A stretch of DNA of 7,841 nucleotides, taken from Rhodobacterales bacterium UBA3077. Lineage in GTDB: Bacteria > Pseudomonadota > Alphaproteobacteria > Rhodobacterales > Rhodobacteraceae. The notes beneath the pieces are model-generated. The model made no database searches and was not told the DNA's origin. It saw only the letters and a program-made list of their open reading frames with translations. Positions 1 to 6,380 of this stretch are shown here, piece by piece. Position 1 is the stretch's first letter. The number at the start of each line of letters is the position of its first letter. Location: NCBI GenBank assembly GCA_002366685.1, contig DFBP01000024.1, positions 3,283 through 11,123 of the forward strand, read 5' to 3'. Made by a program: the position numbers and the translations under genes.

Positions 1-87
1 AACCAATAGGCAGCCACCAGCGATCTCTCGCCGTTCGCCATCCATAGTGACCAATACATCCGCGTTTTTAACCAGAAGCGAGGCCAT
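1..87 (-). CDS. Amidohydrolase, probably 8-oxoguanine deaminase (N-terminal fragment, cut by window edge)
   Basis: Only the first 29 codons are present; the gene continues beyond the left edge. The start ATG (87-85) shares one base with the puuD stop TAA (89-87), giving TAATG. The peptide starts MASLLVKNADVLVTMDGER and ends GGCLLV. This alternation of hydrophobic strands is typical of the N-terminal beta-sandwich of cog0402-type amidohydrolases (guanine, 8-oxoguanine and chlorotriazine deaminases). From memory, alphaproteobacterial proteins annotated as 8-oxoguanine deaminase start in this way. That enzyme deaminates 8-oxoguanine to urate, the substrate of the upstream PuuD, which supports the call by context. 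The metal ligands and catalytic residues lie outside the window. No clear Shine-Dalgarno precedes the ATG, so translation probably depends on coupling to puuD. Guanine deaminase or another amidohydrolase remains possible. Confidence 0.6.
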   Translation of the reverse strand, partial: MASLLVKNADVLVTMDGERREIAGGCLLV

Positions 88-1274
88 TATTCAGCCGGCG
101 CACCGGCGCGGAGCCATGATCCGAGAATATCGCGTTCGTCTTGGGTCATACCGGTTTCATTGCCCATAGGCATTGTGGTCGAAAGAACGGCCTGCGCCAC
201 AATGGTGCTGCTATGCGCACGAATCTGGTCTAGCGAGTCAAATGTGACCCCGAGCGGTGGCTCCTCGAACCACTCATGTGTGGGCGTGCTCGAATGGCAA
301 CTGGCACAATGGGTCATGACAATTTCCATTGCTTCGGTTGGATAAAAGGCCACCTCGTTCTGGTCTGGCCGCCATGTCGAAAATGCGATCAACCCAACCG
401 ACATAGCTACCACCAGCGGCCATTGCCATTGCACGGCAAACCCATGCATCCCGGCTTCATGCCGGTTGTAGAAAATCCGCACCGTTGCACCGATCACCAA
501 GACCATGGCCACCATGACCCACGCGTAAGGGTGGCTGTAGGTGATCGGATAATGATTGGAAATCATCATCAAGATAACCGGCAAGGTCAGGTAGTTATTG
601 TGGGTCGAGCGCAGCTTCGCGATCTCGCCATATTTTCCATCGGGTGTGCGGCCTGCCTTGAGGTCATCCACCACAATCTTTGTGTTCGGGATGATTACAA
701 AAAACACGTTGCCTGTCATCATCGTGGCAATAATGGCCCCGGTGTGCAGCCACGCGGCCCGCGAAGAAAACACCTGCTGAAAGCCCCATGAGGCTGCCAC
801 AATTGCGACAAAGAGTACTGCAAACACCAGTACCGGCTTGGTGCGGAGTGGCGATTTGCACAACCAGTCATACAAATACCAAGAGGCCACCAATGACAGG
901 ATCGAAAGTGTAATTGCCATTCCGGCGGTGAGGTCCAGCACTTCACGGTCGATCAACAACCCGCTGGCGCTCCAGTAATAGGTCACAAACATCATGGTGA
1001 AACCGGTGAGCCAAGTCGAATAACTCTCCCACTTGAACCACTTCAGGGCTTCGGGCATTTCGTCAGGCGCCACCTGATATTTCACAACATGGTAAAACCC
1101 GCCGCCATGGACCGACCAGCTGTCACCCTTGGCGCCTTCTGGCAGACCTTTGCGCTTTTTCAAGCTGCTATCCAGCCACATAAAGTAAAACGAAGACCCG
1201 ATCCAACCAATGGCCGAGATGATATGCGCCCAGCGCACAAAAAGACTAGCCCATTCCTGCAAAACGACTTCCAT
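87..1274 (-). CDS. puuD: Membrane-bound urate oxidase (urate hydroxylase) PuuD with C-terminal cytochrome c domain
   Basis: A 395-residue integral membrane protein that oxidises urate to 5-hydroxyisourate. Members of this family pass electrons to the respiratory chain through a fused cytochrome c, unlike soluble uricase, which makes H2O2. The N-terminal part (about 1-300, DUF989) has around eight hydrophobic segments, roughly at 12-32, 85-105, 115-135, 147-164, 175-195, 227-243, 250-267 and 281-300. The C-terminal domain carries the haem c motif CASCH (323-327), and M368 in TTMPMGN is the likely axial methionine. Length and both domains are as expected for the family, so the gene looks complete. 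The start is supported by an AGAGGG Shine-Dalgarno a few bases upstream and by the typical beginning (EWASLFVRWAHIISAIGWIG). It is divergent from uraD, and its stop overlaps the start of a probable urate-producing deaminase. The product call is firm from domain architecture. Confidence 0.95.
   Translation of the reverse strand: MEVVLQEWASLFVRWAHIISAIGWIGSSFYFMWLDSSLKKRKGLPEGAKGDSWSVHGGGFYHVVKYQVAPDEMPEALKWFKWESYSTWLTGFTMMFVTYYWSASGLLIDREVLDLTAGMAITLSILSLVASWYLYDWLCKSPLRTKPVLVFAVLFVAIVAASWGFQQVFSSRAAWLHTGAIIATMMTGNVFFVIIPNTKIVVDDLKAGRTPDGKYGEIAKLRSTHNNYLTLPVILMMISNHYPITYSHPYAWVMVAMVLVIGATVRIFYNRHEAGMHGFAVQWQWPLVVAMSVGLIAFSTWRPDQNEVAFYPTEAMEIVMTHCASCHSSTPTHEWFEEPPLGVTFDSLDQIRAHSSTIVAQAVLSTTMPMGNETGMTQDERDILGSWLRAGAPAE
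94..107 (-). other. GC-rich stem-loop at the puuD 3' end, before the downstream start codon
   Basis: On the minus-strand transcript the sequence reads GCCGG-UGCG-CCGGC, a perfect 5-bp GC stem with a UNCG-type tetraloop, although the closing pair is G-C and not the favoured C-G. It covers the last codons of puuD (Ala-Gly-Ala-Pro-Ala) and ends 6 bases before the ATG of the downstream amidohydrolase, where a Shine-Dalgarno would be expected. It could make the downstream gene depend on ribosomes finishing puuD. The same bases encode a plausible alanine/proline-rich tail, so chance is a serious alternative. Confidence 0.25.
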
Positions 1275-1344
1275 GATTTTCCCTCTTGTTTTTTTCTAGA
1301 CTAGACGGTCAAATCAGAAAGGAAAAGAAAATTTTGGAGCAGGT
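1275..1344. promoter_or_regulatory. Divergent puuD/uraD intergenic region with candidate operator
   Basis: These 70 bases must hold the signals for starting both puuD (leftward) and uraD (rightward), because no other upstream space exists for uraD. Both ribosome binding sites are visible: AGAGGG for puuD and GGAG (1336-1339) five bases before the uraD ATG. At 1295-1305 lies TCTAG-A-CTAGA, a perfect inverted repeat with 5-bp arms. A weak sigma-70-like pair for uraD can be drawn as TTGTTT (1287-1292) and TCAAAT (1309-1314) with 16 bases between, which would place the palindrome inside the spacer. On the other strand TTGACC (1312-1307) resembles a -35 box but has no good -10. The promoter boxes are tentative. 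The palindrome is seen directly, but its role as an operator is inferred. Confidence 0.5.
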
Positions 1345-1830
1345 ATGATTATCGGCGAAGAAGACTTCGTGGCCCGCTATGGCGGGGTCTACGAACACAG
1401 TGATTGGGTCGCGAAGAAGGCTTTTGAAATGGAATTGGCAGAACCCGATTCACTTCAGGAAGTGATGCGCGGCATTATAGAAAACGCCGGCCACGAGGCC
1501 CAGTTAACCCTGCTTTGCGCCCACCCTGATCTGGCTGGAAAACTCGCAAAATCAGGTGCGCTCACCAATGAAAGCACCTCAGAGCAGGCGAGCGCGGGCC
1601 TGGACCAATGCACAGCCGAAGAATTTGAGGCGTTCACAACGCTGAACGAGGTCTACAAATCCCGCTTCGGATTCCCGTATATCCTTGCGGTGCGCGGGCG
1701 GCACAGGACGGAAATTCTGGCAAACTTCCGCAGCCGTGTGGATAACACCCCGGAAACCGAGTTTCGCGAAGCGCTTGATCAGGTTCACCAGATCGCAGCG
1801 CTCCGCCTGAAAGCTCTTATCAGCGAATAA
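1345..1830 (+). CDS. uraD: OHCU decarboxylase UraD (2-oxo-4-hydroxy-4-carboxy-5-ureidoimidazoline decarboxylase)
   Basis: A 161-residue protein of the OHCU decarboxylase family, which converts OHCU to S-(+)-allantoin, the third step of urate breakdown after urate oxidase and 5-hydroxyisourate hydrolase. Family motifs are present: GGVYEHSDWVA (13-23), HPDLAGK (60-66, with H60 matching the catalytic histidine), ESTSEQASAGLD (76-87, with E80 matching the conserved catalytic glutamate) and FGFPYILAVRGR (108-119). Length is normal for a single-domain bacterial UraD, with no fused transthyretin-like domain. The start is supported by GGAG five bases upstream. It is the only gene on the plus strand here, transcribed away from puuD and facing upp with 8 bases between the stops. 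The transthyretin-like hydrolase that acts just before it is not adjacent. Confidence 0.93.
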   Translation: MIIGEEDFVARYGGVYEHSDWVAKKAFEMELAEPDSLQEVMRGIIENAGHEAQLTLLCAHPDLAGKLAKSGALTNESTSEQASAGLDQCTAEEFEAFTTLNEVYKSRFGFPYILAVRGRHRTEILANFRSRVDNTPETEFREALDQVHQIAALRLKALISE

Positions 1831-1838
1831 TGCGCGCT

Positions 1839-2468
1839 CTATTTAGTGCCAAACATCCGGTCGCCCGCGTCACCCAAGCCCGGTAAAATATACCCGACAT
1901 CGCTCAGCTGCCGGTCCAGCGCCGCTGAAATAATCGGCACGTCCGGATGCGCTTCTTTCATTCGCGCCACGCCTTCAGGGGCGGCGAGAAGGCACATGAA
2001 ACGAATGTCCTTTGCGCCTGATTTTTTGAGCAAATCTATGGCCGCCACCGCGGAGTTTCCGGTCGCGAGCATCGGGTCCACCGCAATCACAACCCGCTCA
2101 TCCATCTCTTTGGGCACCTTGAAATAGTATTGCACCGGTTTGAGGGTTTCCTCGTCCCGATACAGGCCCACAAAACCAACTCGGGCAAACGGGATCAAAT
2201 CCAGCATCCCGTCGAGCAACCCGTTACCCGCCCGCAAGATAGAAATCAGAGCTAGTTTTTTACCTTTCAAAACAGGTGCTTCCATTTCTTCCAGCGGCGT
2301 TTCAACCGTTGTTATGGTCATGGGAAGATCGCGCGTAACCTCATAGGCCAGCAAGTGGCTTATCTCGCGCAAGAGCTGCCGAAACACAGCCGACGAGGTA
2401 TCTTTTTCGCGCATTTTTGTTAACTTGTGCTGCACCAAAGGGTGGTCGACGAGGGTGAAATGTTGCAT
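1839..2468 (-). CDS. upp: Uracil phosphoribosyltransferase
   Basis: A 209-residue cytosolic enzyme making UMP and pyrophosphate from uracil and PRPP, the final recovery step for uracil released from nucleosides. Length is close to that of E. coli Upp. Visible motifs are SILRAGNGL (76-84), the PRPP-binding loop VDPMLATGNSA (130-140) and the C-terminal uracil-binding stretch YILPGLGDAGDR (193-204). The PRPP loop has ATGNSA where E. coli-type proteins have ATGGS; I believe this is a common variant and not a defect. It is the last gene of the salvage operon. Its ATG lies 3 bases after the add stop, and GGAG inside the end of add (2480-2477) serves as the ribosome binding site. The stop is TAG, 8 bases from the end of the convergent uraD, with no convincing terminator between them. 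Confidence 0.96.
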   Translation of the reverse strand: MQHFTLVDHPLVQHKLTKMREKDTSSAVFRQLLREISHLLAYEVTRDLPMTITTVETPLEEMEAPVLKGKKLALISILRAGNGLLDGMLDLIPFARVGFVGLYRDEETLKPVQYYFKVPKEMDERVVIAVDPMLATGNSAVAAIDLLKKSGAKDIRFMCLLAAPEGVARMKEAHPDVPIISAALDRQLSDVGYILPGLGDAGDRMFGTK

Positions 2469-2471
2469 TTC

Positions 2472-3446
2472 TTAAGCTCCGTTAAATTTGGCCATCAATT
2501 TGCTGCGGGTGACATCGTCACAAAAGGCGGCTTGCATGGCTGTGCGGTTTATCGCGTTAAAATCATCCTGCGTCCAGCCCAGAGATTCAGACAAGCCGCG
2601 ATATTCGGCTGTCATATCCGTGTGAAAATAGGGCGGATCATCGGTAGAAACGGTCACCTGAACGCCCGCTTCGCGCAGGGCAGAAATCGGATGGGCTTGC
2701 AGGTCAGCAAATATCCCGAGCGAGATATTTGACCCCGGGCAAACCTCAAGCACCACGCCTTCATCAACCAATCTTTTACCCAAAGCAGGGTCCTCAATGG
2801 CCCGCACCCCGTGGCCGATTCGGCTAACGCGCAAGTGGTCCAGCGTTTCGCGCACGCTATCGGCCCCCTCGACCTCACCTGCGTGGGAGGCCAGCCCCAG
2901 TCCAGCTTCTCGGGCGATATCGAAGGCATAGGCAAAATCAGCCGCGCTGAACTGGCTTTCATCCCCCCCCATGCCAAAACCGGTCACCAAACCACCCGCG
3001 GTTTCAGCTGTCACTCGCGCCGTAACCCGCGCTTGTTCGGGGCCAAAATGGCGCACACAGGTCGGGATGAACCGAGCCTCGACAGGACTGGCCAAGGCCG
3101 CCTCCGTCATCGCCGCGAGGTATTCCTTCCACGCGACCAAATCACCACCGCCACAGAAATCAGGCGCGAGGAACATTTCGGTGTAGATCACACCATGTGA
3201 AGCCTGTTCTTCAAGTACAGCCGTCACAAGTCGCCCAAAATCCTCGGGGCTTTTCAGAACTTCGCAGGCGCGCTCATATGTGGCCAGAAACTCGACAAAA
3301 TTACCCCACACATAGGTACCGTTTTCGTCAAAGACTCCGTCCATGCTCACGCCTTTTTCAGCGGCAAGTTGCCGGATAAAGGCCGGAGGCGCGGCGCCTT
3401 CCAAGTGCAAATGCAGCTCGGTTTTGGGTATTTCTGAAAAATTCAT
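2472..3446 (-). CDS. add: Adenosine deaminase
   Basis: A 324-residue member of the metal-dependent adenosine/adenine deaminase family (cog1816), expected to convert adenosine and deoxyadenosine to inosine and deoxyinosine. Zinc and catalytic residues are all present: H12 and H14 in ELHLHLEG, H188 and E191 in SHAGE, H212 in IGHGV, and D269/D270 in STDDPP. Two segments differ from the classic enzymes. GFGMGGDES (156-164) replaces the usual DLAGDE-like stretch, and STDDPPYFH (267-275) has the PYF that adenine deaminases of the same family also show, but keeps the TDDP of adenosine deaminases. Adenosine is therefore favoured but not certain. The ATG overlaps the deoB stop as ATGA, and GGAAAGAG precedes it as the ribosome binding site. 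A run of eight G on the coding strand (2970-2963) encodes part of residues 159-162. upp follows after 3 bases. Confidence 0.88.
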   Translation of the reverse strand: MNFSEIPKTELHLHLEGAAPPAFIRQLAAEKGVSMDGVFDENGTYVWGNFVEFLATYERACEVLKSPEDFGRLVTAVLEEQASHGVIYTEMFLAPDFCGGGDLVAWKEYLAAMTEAALASPVEARFIPTCVRHFGPEQARVTARVTAETAGGLVTGFGMGGDESQFSAADFAYAFDIAREAGLGLASHAGEVEGADSVRETLDHLRVSRIGHGVRAIEDPALGKRLVDEGVVLEVCPGSNISLGIFADLQAHPISALREAGVQVTVSTDDPPYFHTDMTAEYRGLSESLGWTQDDFNAINRTAMQAAFCDDVTRSKLMAKFNGA

Positions 3447-4639
3447 AAAAAGCTCTTTCCGTGTTTCCCAGGGGCCAGCCCTAAATGTTTGGCAATTGTT
3501 TCTCCGACATCGGTGAAGCCAACTTGCCCGAGGTTACCCTCGCGAGCAAGACCGGCAATCAGCACCGGAACCCGCTCGCGCGTATGCTCCGTGCCTTCCC
3601 ATGTTGGATCGTTCCCGTGGTCCGCACTGATTATCAGCAAGTCCCCGCCCCGCAGTTTGTCAGTAATTTCGGGCAACCGCGTGTCAAAGGCTTCAAGATG
3701 GCGCGCATAGCCTGCCACATCGCGGCGGTGCCCATACAGGCTGTCAAACTCGACATAATTGGCGAAAACAAAATCTCCGTCTCGAGCCTCGTCCATCAGT
3801 CGAACCGTTTGGTCGACAAGCGCCATGTCGTCCTTACCCTTGAATATTTCGCTAATCCCCTGATGCGCAAAAATATCCCCGATTTTTCCCACGGCCAGTG
3901 TTCGCCCACCGCCTTGAATGACCCGGTCGCAAATCGTTGGCTCTGGCGGTGCAATTGCATAATCTCTGCGGTTTGACGTGCGGGTAAAGTTCCCGGGTTC
4001 GCCGATAAAGGGCCGCGCAATGACGCGCCCTACCATCATTGGGTGAAATATCTCCGCCGCGATCTCGCAAATCTCAAGCAGGCGCGCCAGCCCGAAGCTT
4101 TCTTCATGGGCGGCAATCTGGAAAACACTATCGGCCGAAGTGTAGCAGATCGGCTTGCCGGTTTTCATGTGCGCCTCCCCCAGATCGTTGATAATAACCG
4201 TGCCGGAAGCGTGGCAATCCCCAAGCACCCCGGGCAGGCCTGCGCGTTCAATAAACTCGGCCAGCTTATCTTGTGGAAAGGCCGGGGTTGTATCTGGAAA
4301 ATAGTGCCAGTCAAAAGGGACAGGTACTCCGGCCAGTTCCCAATGGCCGGTCGGCGTATCCTTCCCGTTTGAGGCTTCGTTGGCCGATGCGAAAAACCCG
4401 GTATTGCCCGCCATACCAGCAGGGAGTTCACCACACGCCTCTTTCGCGGCCCCCCCAAAACCGAGCGCCTCAAGATTTGGCAGTTTTAGCGGCCCCGAAC
4501 GGCCTTCATTGGCACGGCCAGCCGCACATTCGTCAGCGATATGGCCCAAAGTATTCGAACCTTCATCACCAAATTTGGCGGCATCCAGCGCGCCGCCAAT
4601 GCCTACAGAATCCATTATTAGCAAGAATGCCCGCGCCAT
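3443..4639 (-). CDS. deoB: Phosphopentomutase
   Basis: A 398-residue alkaline-phosphatase-superfamily enzyme that interconverts (deoxy)ribose 1-phosphate and 5-phosphate, handling the sugar released by nucleoside phosphorylases. All expected metal and catalytic residues can be placed by spacing against the Bacillus cereus enzyme: D10 in MDSVGIG, T95 in GKDTPTGHWE (the phosphorylated threonine), D299 and H304 in EFDSLYGH, D340 and H341 in SADHGND, and H352 in EHTRE. Length is normal. The start is supported by AGAGG about 8 bases upstream, and the ATG shares one base with the deoA stop (TAATG). Its own stop overlaps the add start (ATGA). A run of seven G on the coding strand (4456-4450) encodes part of G62-G63-A64. 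It acts directly after DeoA in the pathway. Confidence 0.97.
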   Translation of the reverse strand: MARAFLLIMDSVGIGGALDAAKFGDEGSNTLGHIADECAAGRANEGRSGPLKLPNLEALGFGGAAKEACGELPAGMAGNTGFFASANEASNGKDTPTGHWELAGVPVPFDWHYFPDTTPAFPQDKLAEFIERAGLPGVLGDCHASGTVIINDLGEAHMKTGKPICYTSADSVFQIAAHEESFGLARLLEICEIAAEIFHPMMVGRVIARPFIGEPGNFTRTSNRRDYAIAPPEPTICDRVIQGGGRTLAVGKIGDIFAHQGISEIFKGKDDMALVDQTVRLMDEARDGDFVFANYVEFDSLYGHRRDVAGYARHLEAFDTRLPEITDKLRGGDLLIISADHGNDPTWEGTEHTRERVPVLIAGLAREGNLGQVGFTDVGETIAKHLGLAPGKHGKSFL

Positions 4640-5946
4640 TACTCTATCCTCTCGATAATGAGCGGGCTCTCTTGCGGCACAGTTTCGCCAATGCGATAGG
4701 CCGCCAGTACCCGCTTTTTAGCCTCGGCAAGGCTCGCTTCATCTTTCGCGTGAACCCGCGCTATGGGCTGCTCGGAATCCACGGCCTGCCCAACGCCAGC
4801 CAGCCAATCCAGCCCAACAGAATAGTCGATCGGATCAGATGAGCGCGTCCGCCCTCCTCCCAGTGCAACCACAGCCATGCCAACGCCACGCGTGTCAACT
4901 GCGTTTACAAATCCTGAATGGCTCGCGTAAATCTCTTCGGTTAGCGGAGCGCGTTCCAAATAATGCTCGGACTTTTCGACGAAATCAACCGGCCCGCCCA
5001 GAGCTGCAACCATTTTTCCGAACCGCTCAGCCGCTTGGCCGGACTGAAAGGCCTCCGCCATTTTTTCAGTCCCCTCTGCCACATTGCGCACCAGTCGTGC
5101 GTTTGCCAGCAGCTCCGCTCCCAAGGCGATTGTAACATCCCACAGGCGACTGTCGATTTCCTTGCCGGTCAAGAACTCAACCGCGTTTTGCATCTCAAGC
5201 GCATTGCCCGCTGCCCGCGCCAAAGGCTCGTTCATATCGGTGATCAGCGCACTCGTGCGACAACCCGCGTCATTCGCGACCCGCACAAGACTTTCCGCCA
5301 ATTCCCGCGCCTTGGGCACACTATCCATAAATGCACCCGAGCCGCACTTAACATCCAGCACAAGCCCCTCCAGACCTGCCGCTAGCTTTTTTGACAAAAT
5401 AGACGCGGTTATCAAGTCCACCGACTCTACGGTCGCGGTCACATCGCGAATGCTGTACAGGCGCTTGTCGGCAGGGGCCACTTCACCTGTTTGACCGATA
5501 ATCGCGCAGCCCACTTCTCTGGTTACCTTGCGTAGCGTTTCGATATCAGGCTGCGTATCGTAGCCCGGGATCGAGTCAAATTTATCTAGTGTGCCGCCCG
5601 TGTGGCCGAGCCCGCGCCCCGAGATCATAGGTACATATGCCCCGCACACAGCCAATGCAGGCGCGAGCATTAGCGATACATTGTCGCCAACCCCTCCTGT
5701 TGAATGCTTGTCCAGAACCGGCCCGGGCAAATCCCAGCCCAGCACATCACCGCTGTCGCGCATGGCTTCGGTGAGAGCAACCCGTTCGGGCAAGGTCATC
5801 TTCTGAAAAAACACAGCCATCGCAAACGCGGCCGCTTGTTCACCTGAAACAGAGCCATCAGGAATGCCCCCGATGAAAAAATCAATCTGTGCCTTGCTGA
5901 GCTCCAGCCCATCGCGCTTGGCGGCGATCACCTCCTGAGCAAGCAT
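4639..5946 (-). CDS. deoA: Thymidine phosphorylase
   Basis: A 435-residue class II nucleoside phosphorylase that splits thymidine and deoxyuridine with phosphate into the base and 2-deoxyribose 1-phosphate. It carries the family signature SGRGLGHTGGTLDK (109-122) and the phosphate-binding DKHSTGGVGD (79-88). Active-site residues match the E. coli enzyme with a constant shift of four: H81, R167 in YSIRDVT, S182 and K186 in SILSKK. Length is close to the E. coli protein, arguing for DeoA, although the related pyrimidine-nucleoside phosphorylase (Pdp), which also takes uridine, cannot be excluded by eye. The start overlaps the cdd stop by one base (TGATG) and no good Shine-Dalgarno is seen before it, so it is probably translated by coupling to cdd. 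Its product goes to DeoB, encoded next. Confidence 0.95.
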   Translation of the reverse strand: MLAQEVIAAKRDGLELSKAQIDFFIGGIPDGSVSGEQAAAFAMAVFFQKMTLPERVALTEAMRDSGDVLGWDLPGPVLDKHSTGGVGDNVSLMLAPALAVCGAYVPMISGRGLGHTGGTLDKFDSIPGYDTQPDIETLRKVTREVGCAIIGQTGEVAPADKRLYSIRDVTATVESVDLITASILSKKLAAGLEGLVLDVKCGSGAFMDSVPKARELAESLVRVANDAGCRTSALITDMNEPLARAAGNALEMQNAVEFLTGKEIDSRLWDVTIALGAELLANARLVRNVAEGTEKMAEAFQSGQAAERFGKMVAALGGPVDFVEKSEHYLERAPLTEEIYASHSGFVNAVDTRGVGMAVVALGGGRTRSSDPIDYSVGLDWLAGVGQAVDSEQPIARVHAKDEASLAEAKKRVLAAYRIGETVPQESPLIIERIE

Positions 5947-6341
5947 CAGCTTGCGCCATCAAGATGCGCCGATGTAAACGAGCTCGGCAACAGCGCGCCT
6001 AGAGTTGTGCGGCCAACCACTTCCCGCGGGTTGGCCGATATAATAACCGTGTCCGGCGTGCCAAATTCCGCTATTTTCTGCCGACATCCACCGCAAGGTG
6101 TTATCGGCACTTCACTTTCAGCCAAAACCAAGATCTCGGCAATATCACCCTGCCCCGCGGCGACCATGGCCGCAACTGCCCCAGCCTCGGCGCAAGTTCC
6201 TTCAGGGTAAGCGACATTTTCCACATTACATCCAGAAAAAACATCGCCGGCTTTTGTGCGTATCGCCGCGCCAACCTGAAAATTGGAGTATGGCGCATAG
6301 GCGTTCTCGCGAACCTGTCGCGCGGAATCAAAAAGGGACAT
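5946..6341 (-). CDS. cdd: Cytidine deaminase
   Basis: A 131-residue homotetramer-type cytidine deaminase converting cytidine and deoxycytidine to uridine and deoxyuridine. Zinc ligands C50, C83 and C86 and the proton-shuttling E52 sit in GTCAEAGA and PCGGCRQ, with the same spacing as the Bacillus subtilis enzyme. The substrate-binding NVEN motif (39-42) is present. The beginning, with APYSNFQVGAA (16-26), is typical and supports the chosen start; AGGA six bases upstream of the ATG is a reasonable ribosome binding site. It is the first gene of the cdd-deoA-deoB-add-upp operon, so the promoter should lie in the 60 bases before it. Its stop overlaps the deoA start. Deoxyuridine made here can be used by DeoA, and uracil by Upp at the end of the operon. 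Confidence 0.97.
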   Translation of the reverse strand: MSLFDSARQVRENAYAPYSNFQVGAAIRTKAGDVFSGCNVENVAYPEGTCAEAGAVAAMVAAGQGDIAEILVLAESEVPITPCGGCRQKIAEFGTPDTVIISANPREVVGRTTLGALLPSSFTSAHLDGAS

Positions 6342-6380
6342 GGCAATTCCTACAGTTTGGTAAAAATTGATTATGCAGTC
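6342..6380 (-). promoter_or_regulatory. Leader and probable promoter region of the cdd-deoA-deoB-add-upp operon
   Basis: This stretch lies between the upstream terminator and cdd and should hold the operon's transcription start. On the minus strand TTGACT (6382-6377) matches five of six -35 bases and begins in the terminator's T-tract, but the sequence 17 bases on (CAAACT) is a poor -10. Alternatively CATAAT (6375-6370) is a good -10 whose -35 would fall inside the terminator hairpin (TTGCGC, 18-base spacer). Arms CAATT (6344-6348) and AATTG (6365-6369) form a weak inverted repeat about two helical turns apart. No sigma-54 GG/GC promoter is seen. That a promoter lies here is inferred from gene arrangement; the exact boxes are uncertain. 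Confidence 0.4.

Noticed and set aside
276..791. 171-codon plus-strand open frame opposite puuD
   Set aside because: It lies wholly antisense to the well-supported puuD, has a Cys/His/Arg-rich composition with no recognisable domain, and is a mirror of the real gene's codon pattern.
1307..1312. TTGACC as the -35 box of a puuD promoter
   Set aside because: No acceptable -10 lies 16-18 bases downstream, and a start there would leave almost no leader and destroy the ribosome binding site.
1822..1838. Possible bidirectional terminator between uraD and upp (AGCG...CGCT)
   Set aside because: The stem is only four base pairs with a nine-base loop and no real T-tract on either strand.
4273..4842. 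189-codon plus-strand open frame opposite deoB and deoA
   Set aside because: It spans the junction of two conserved minus-strand enzymes, is Pro/Arg/Leu-rich and shows no family motif.
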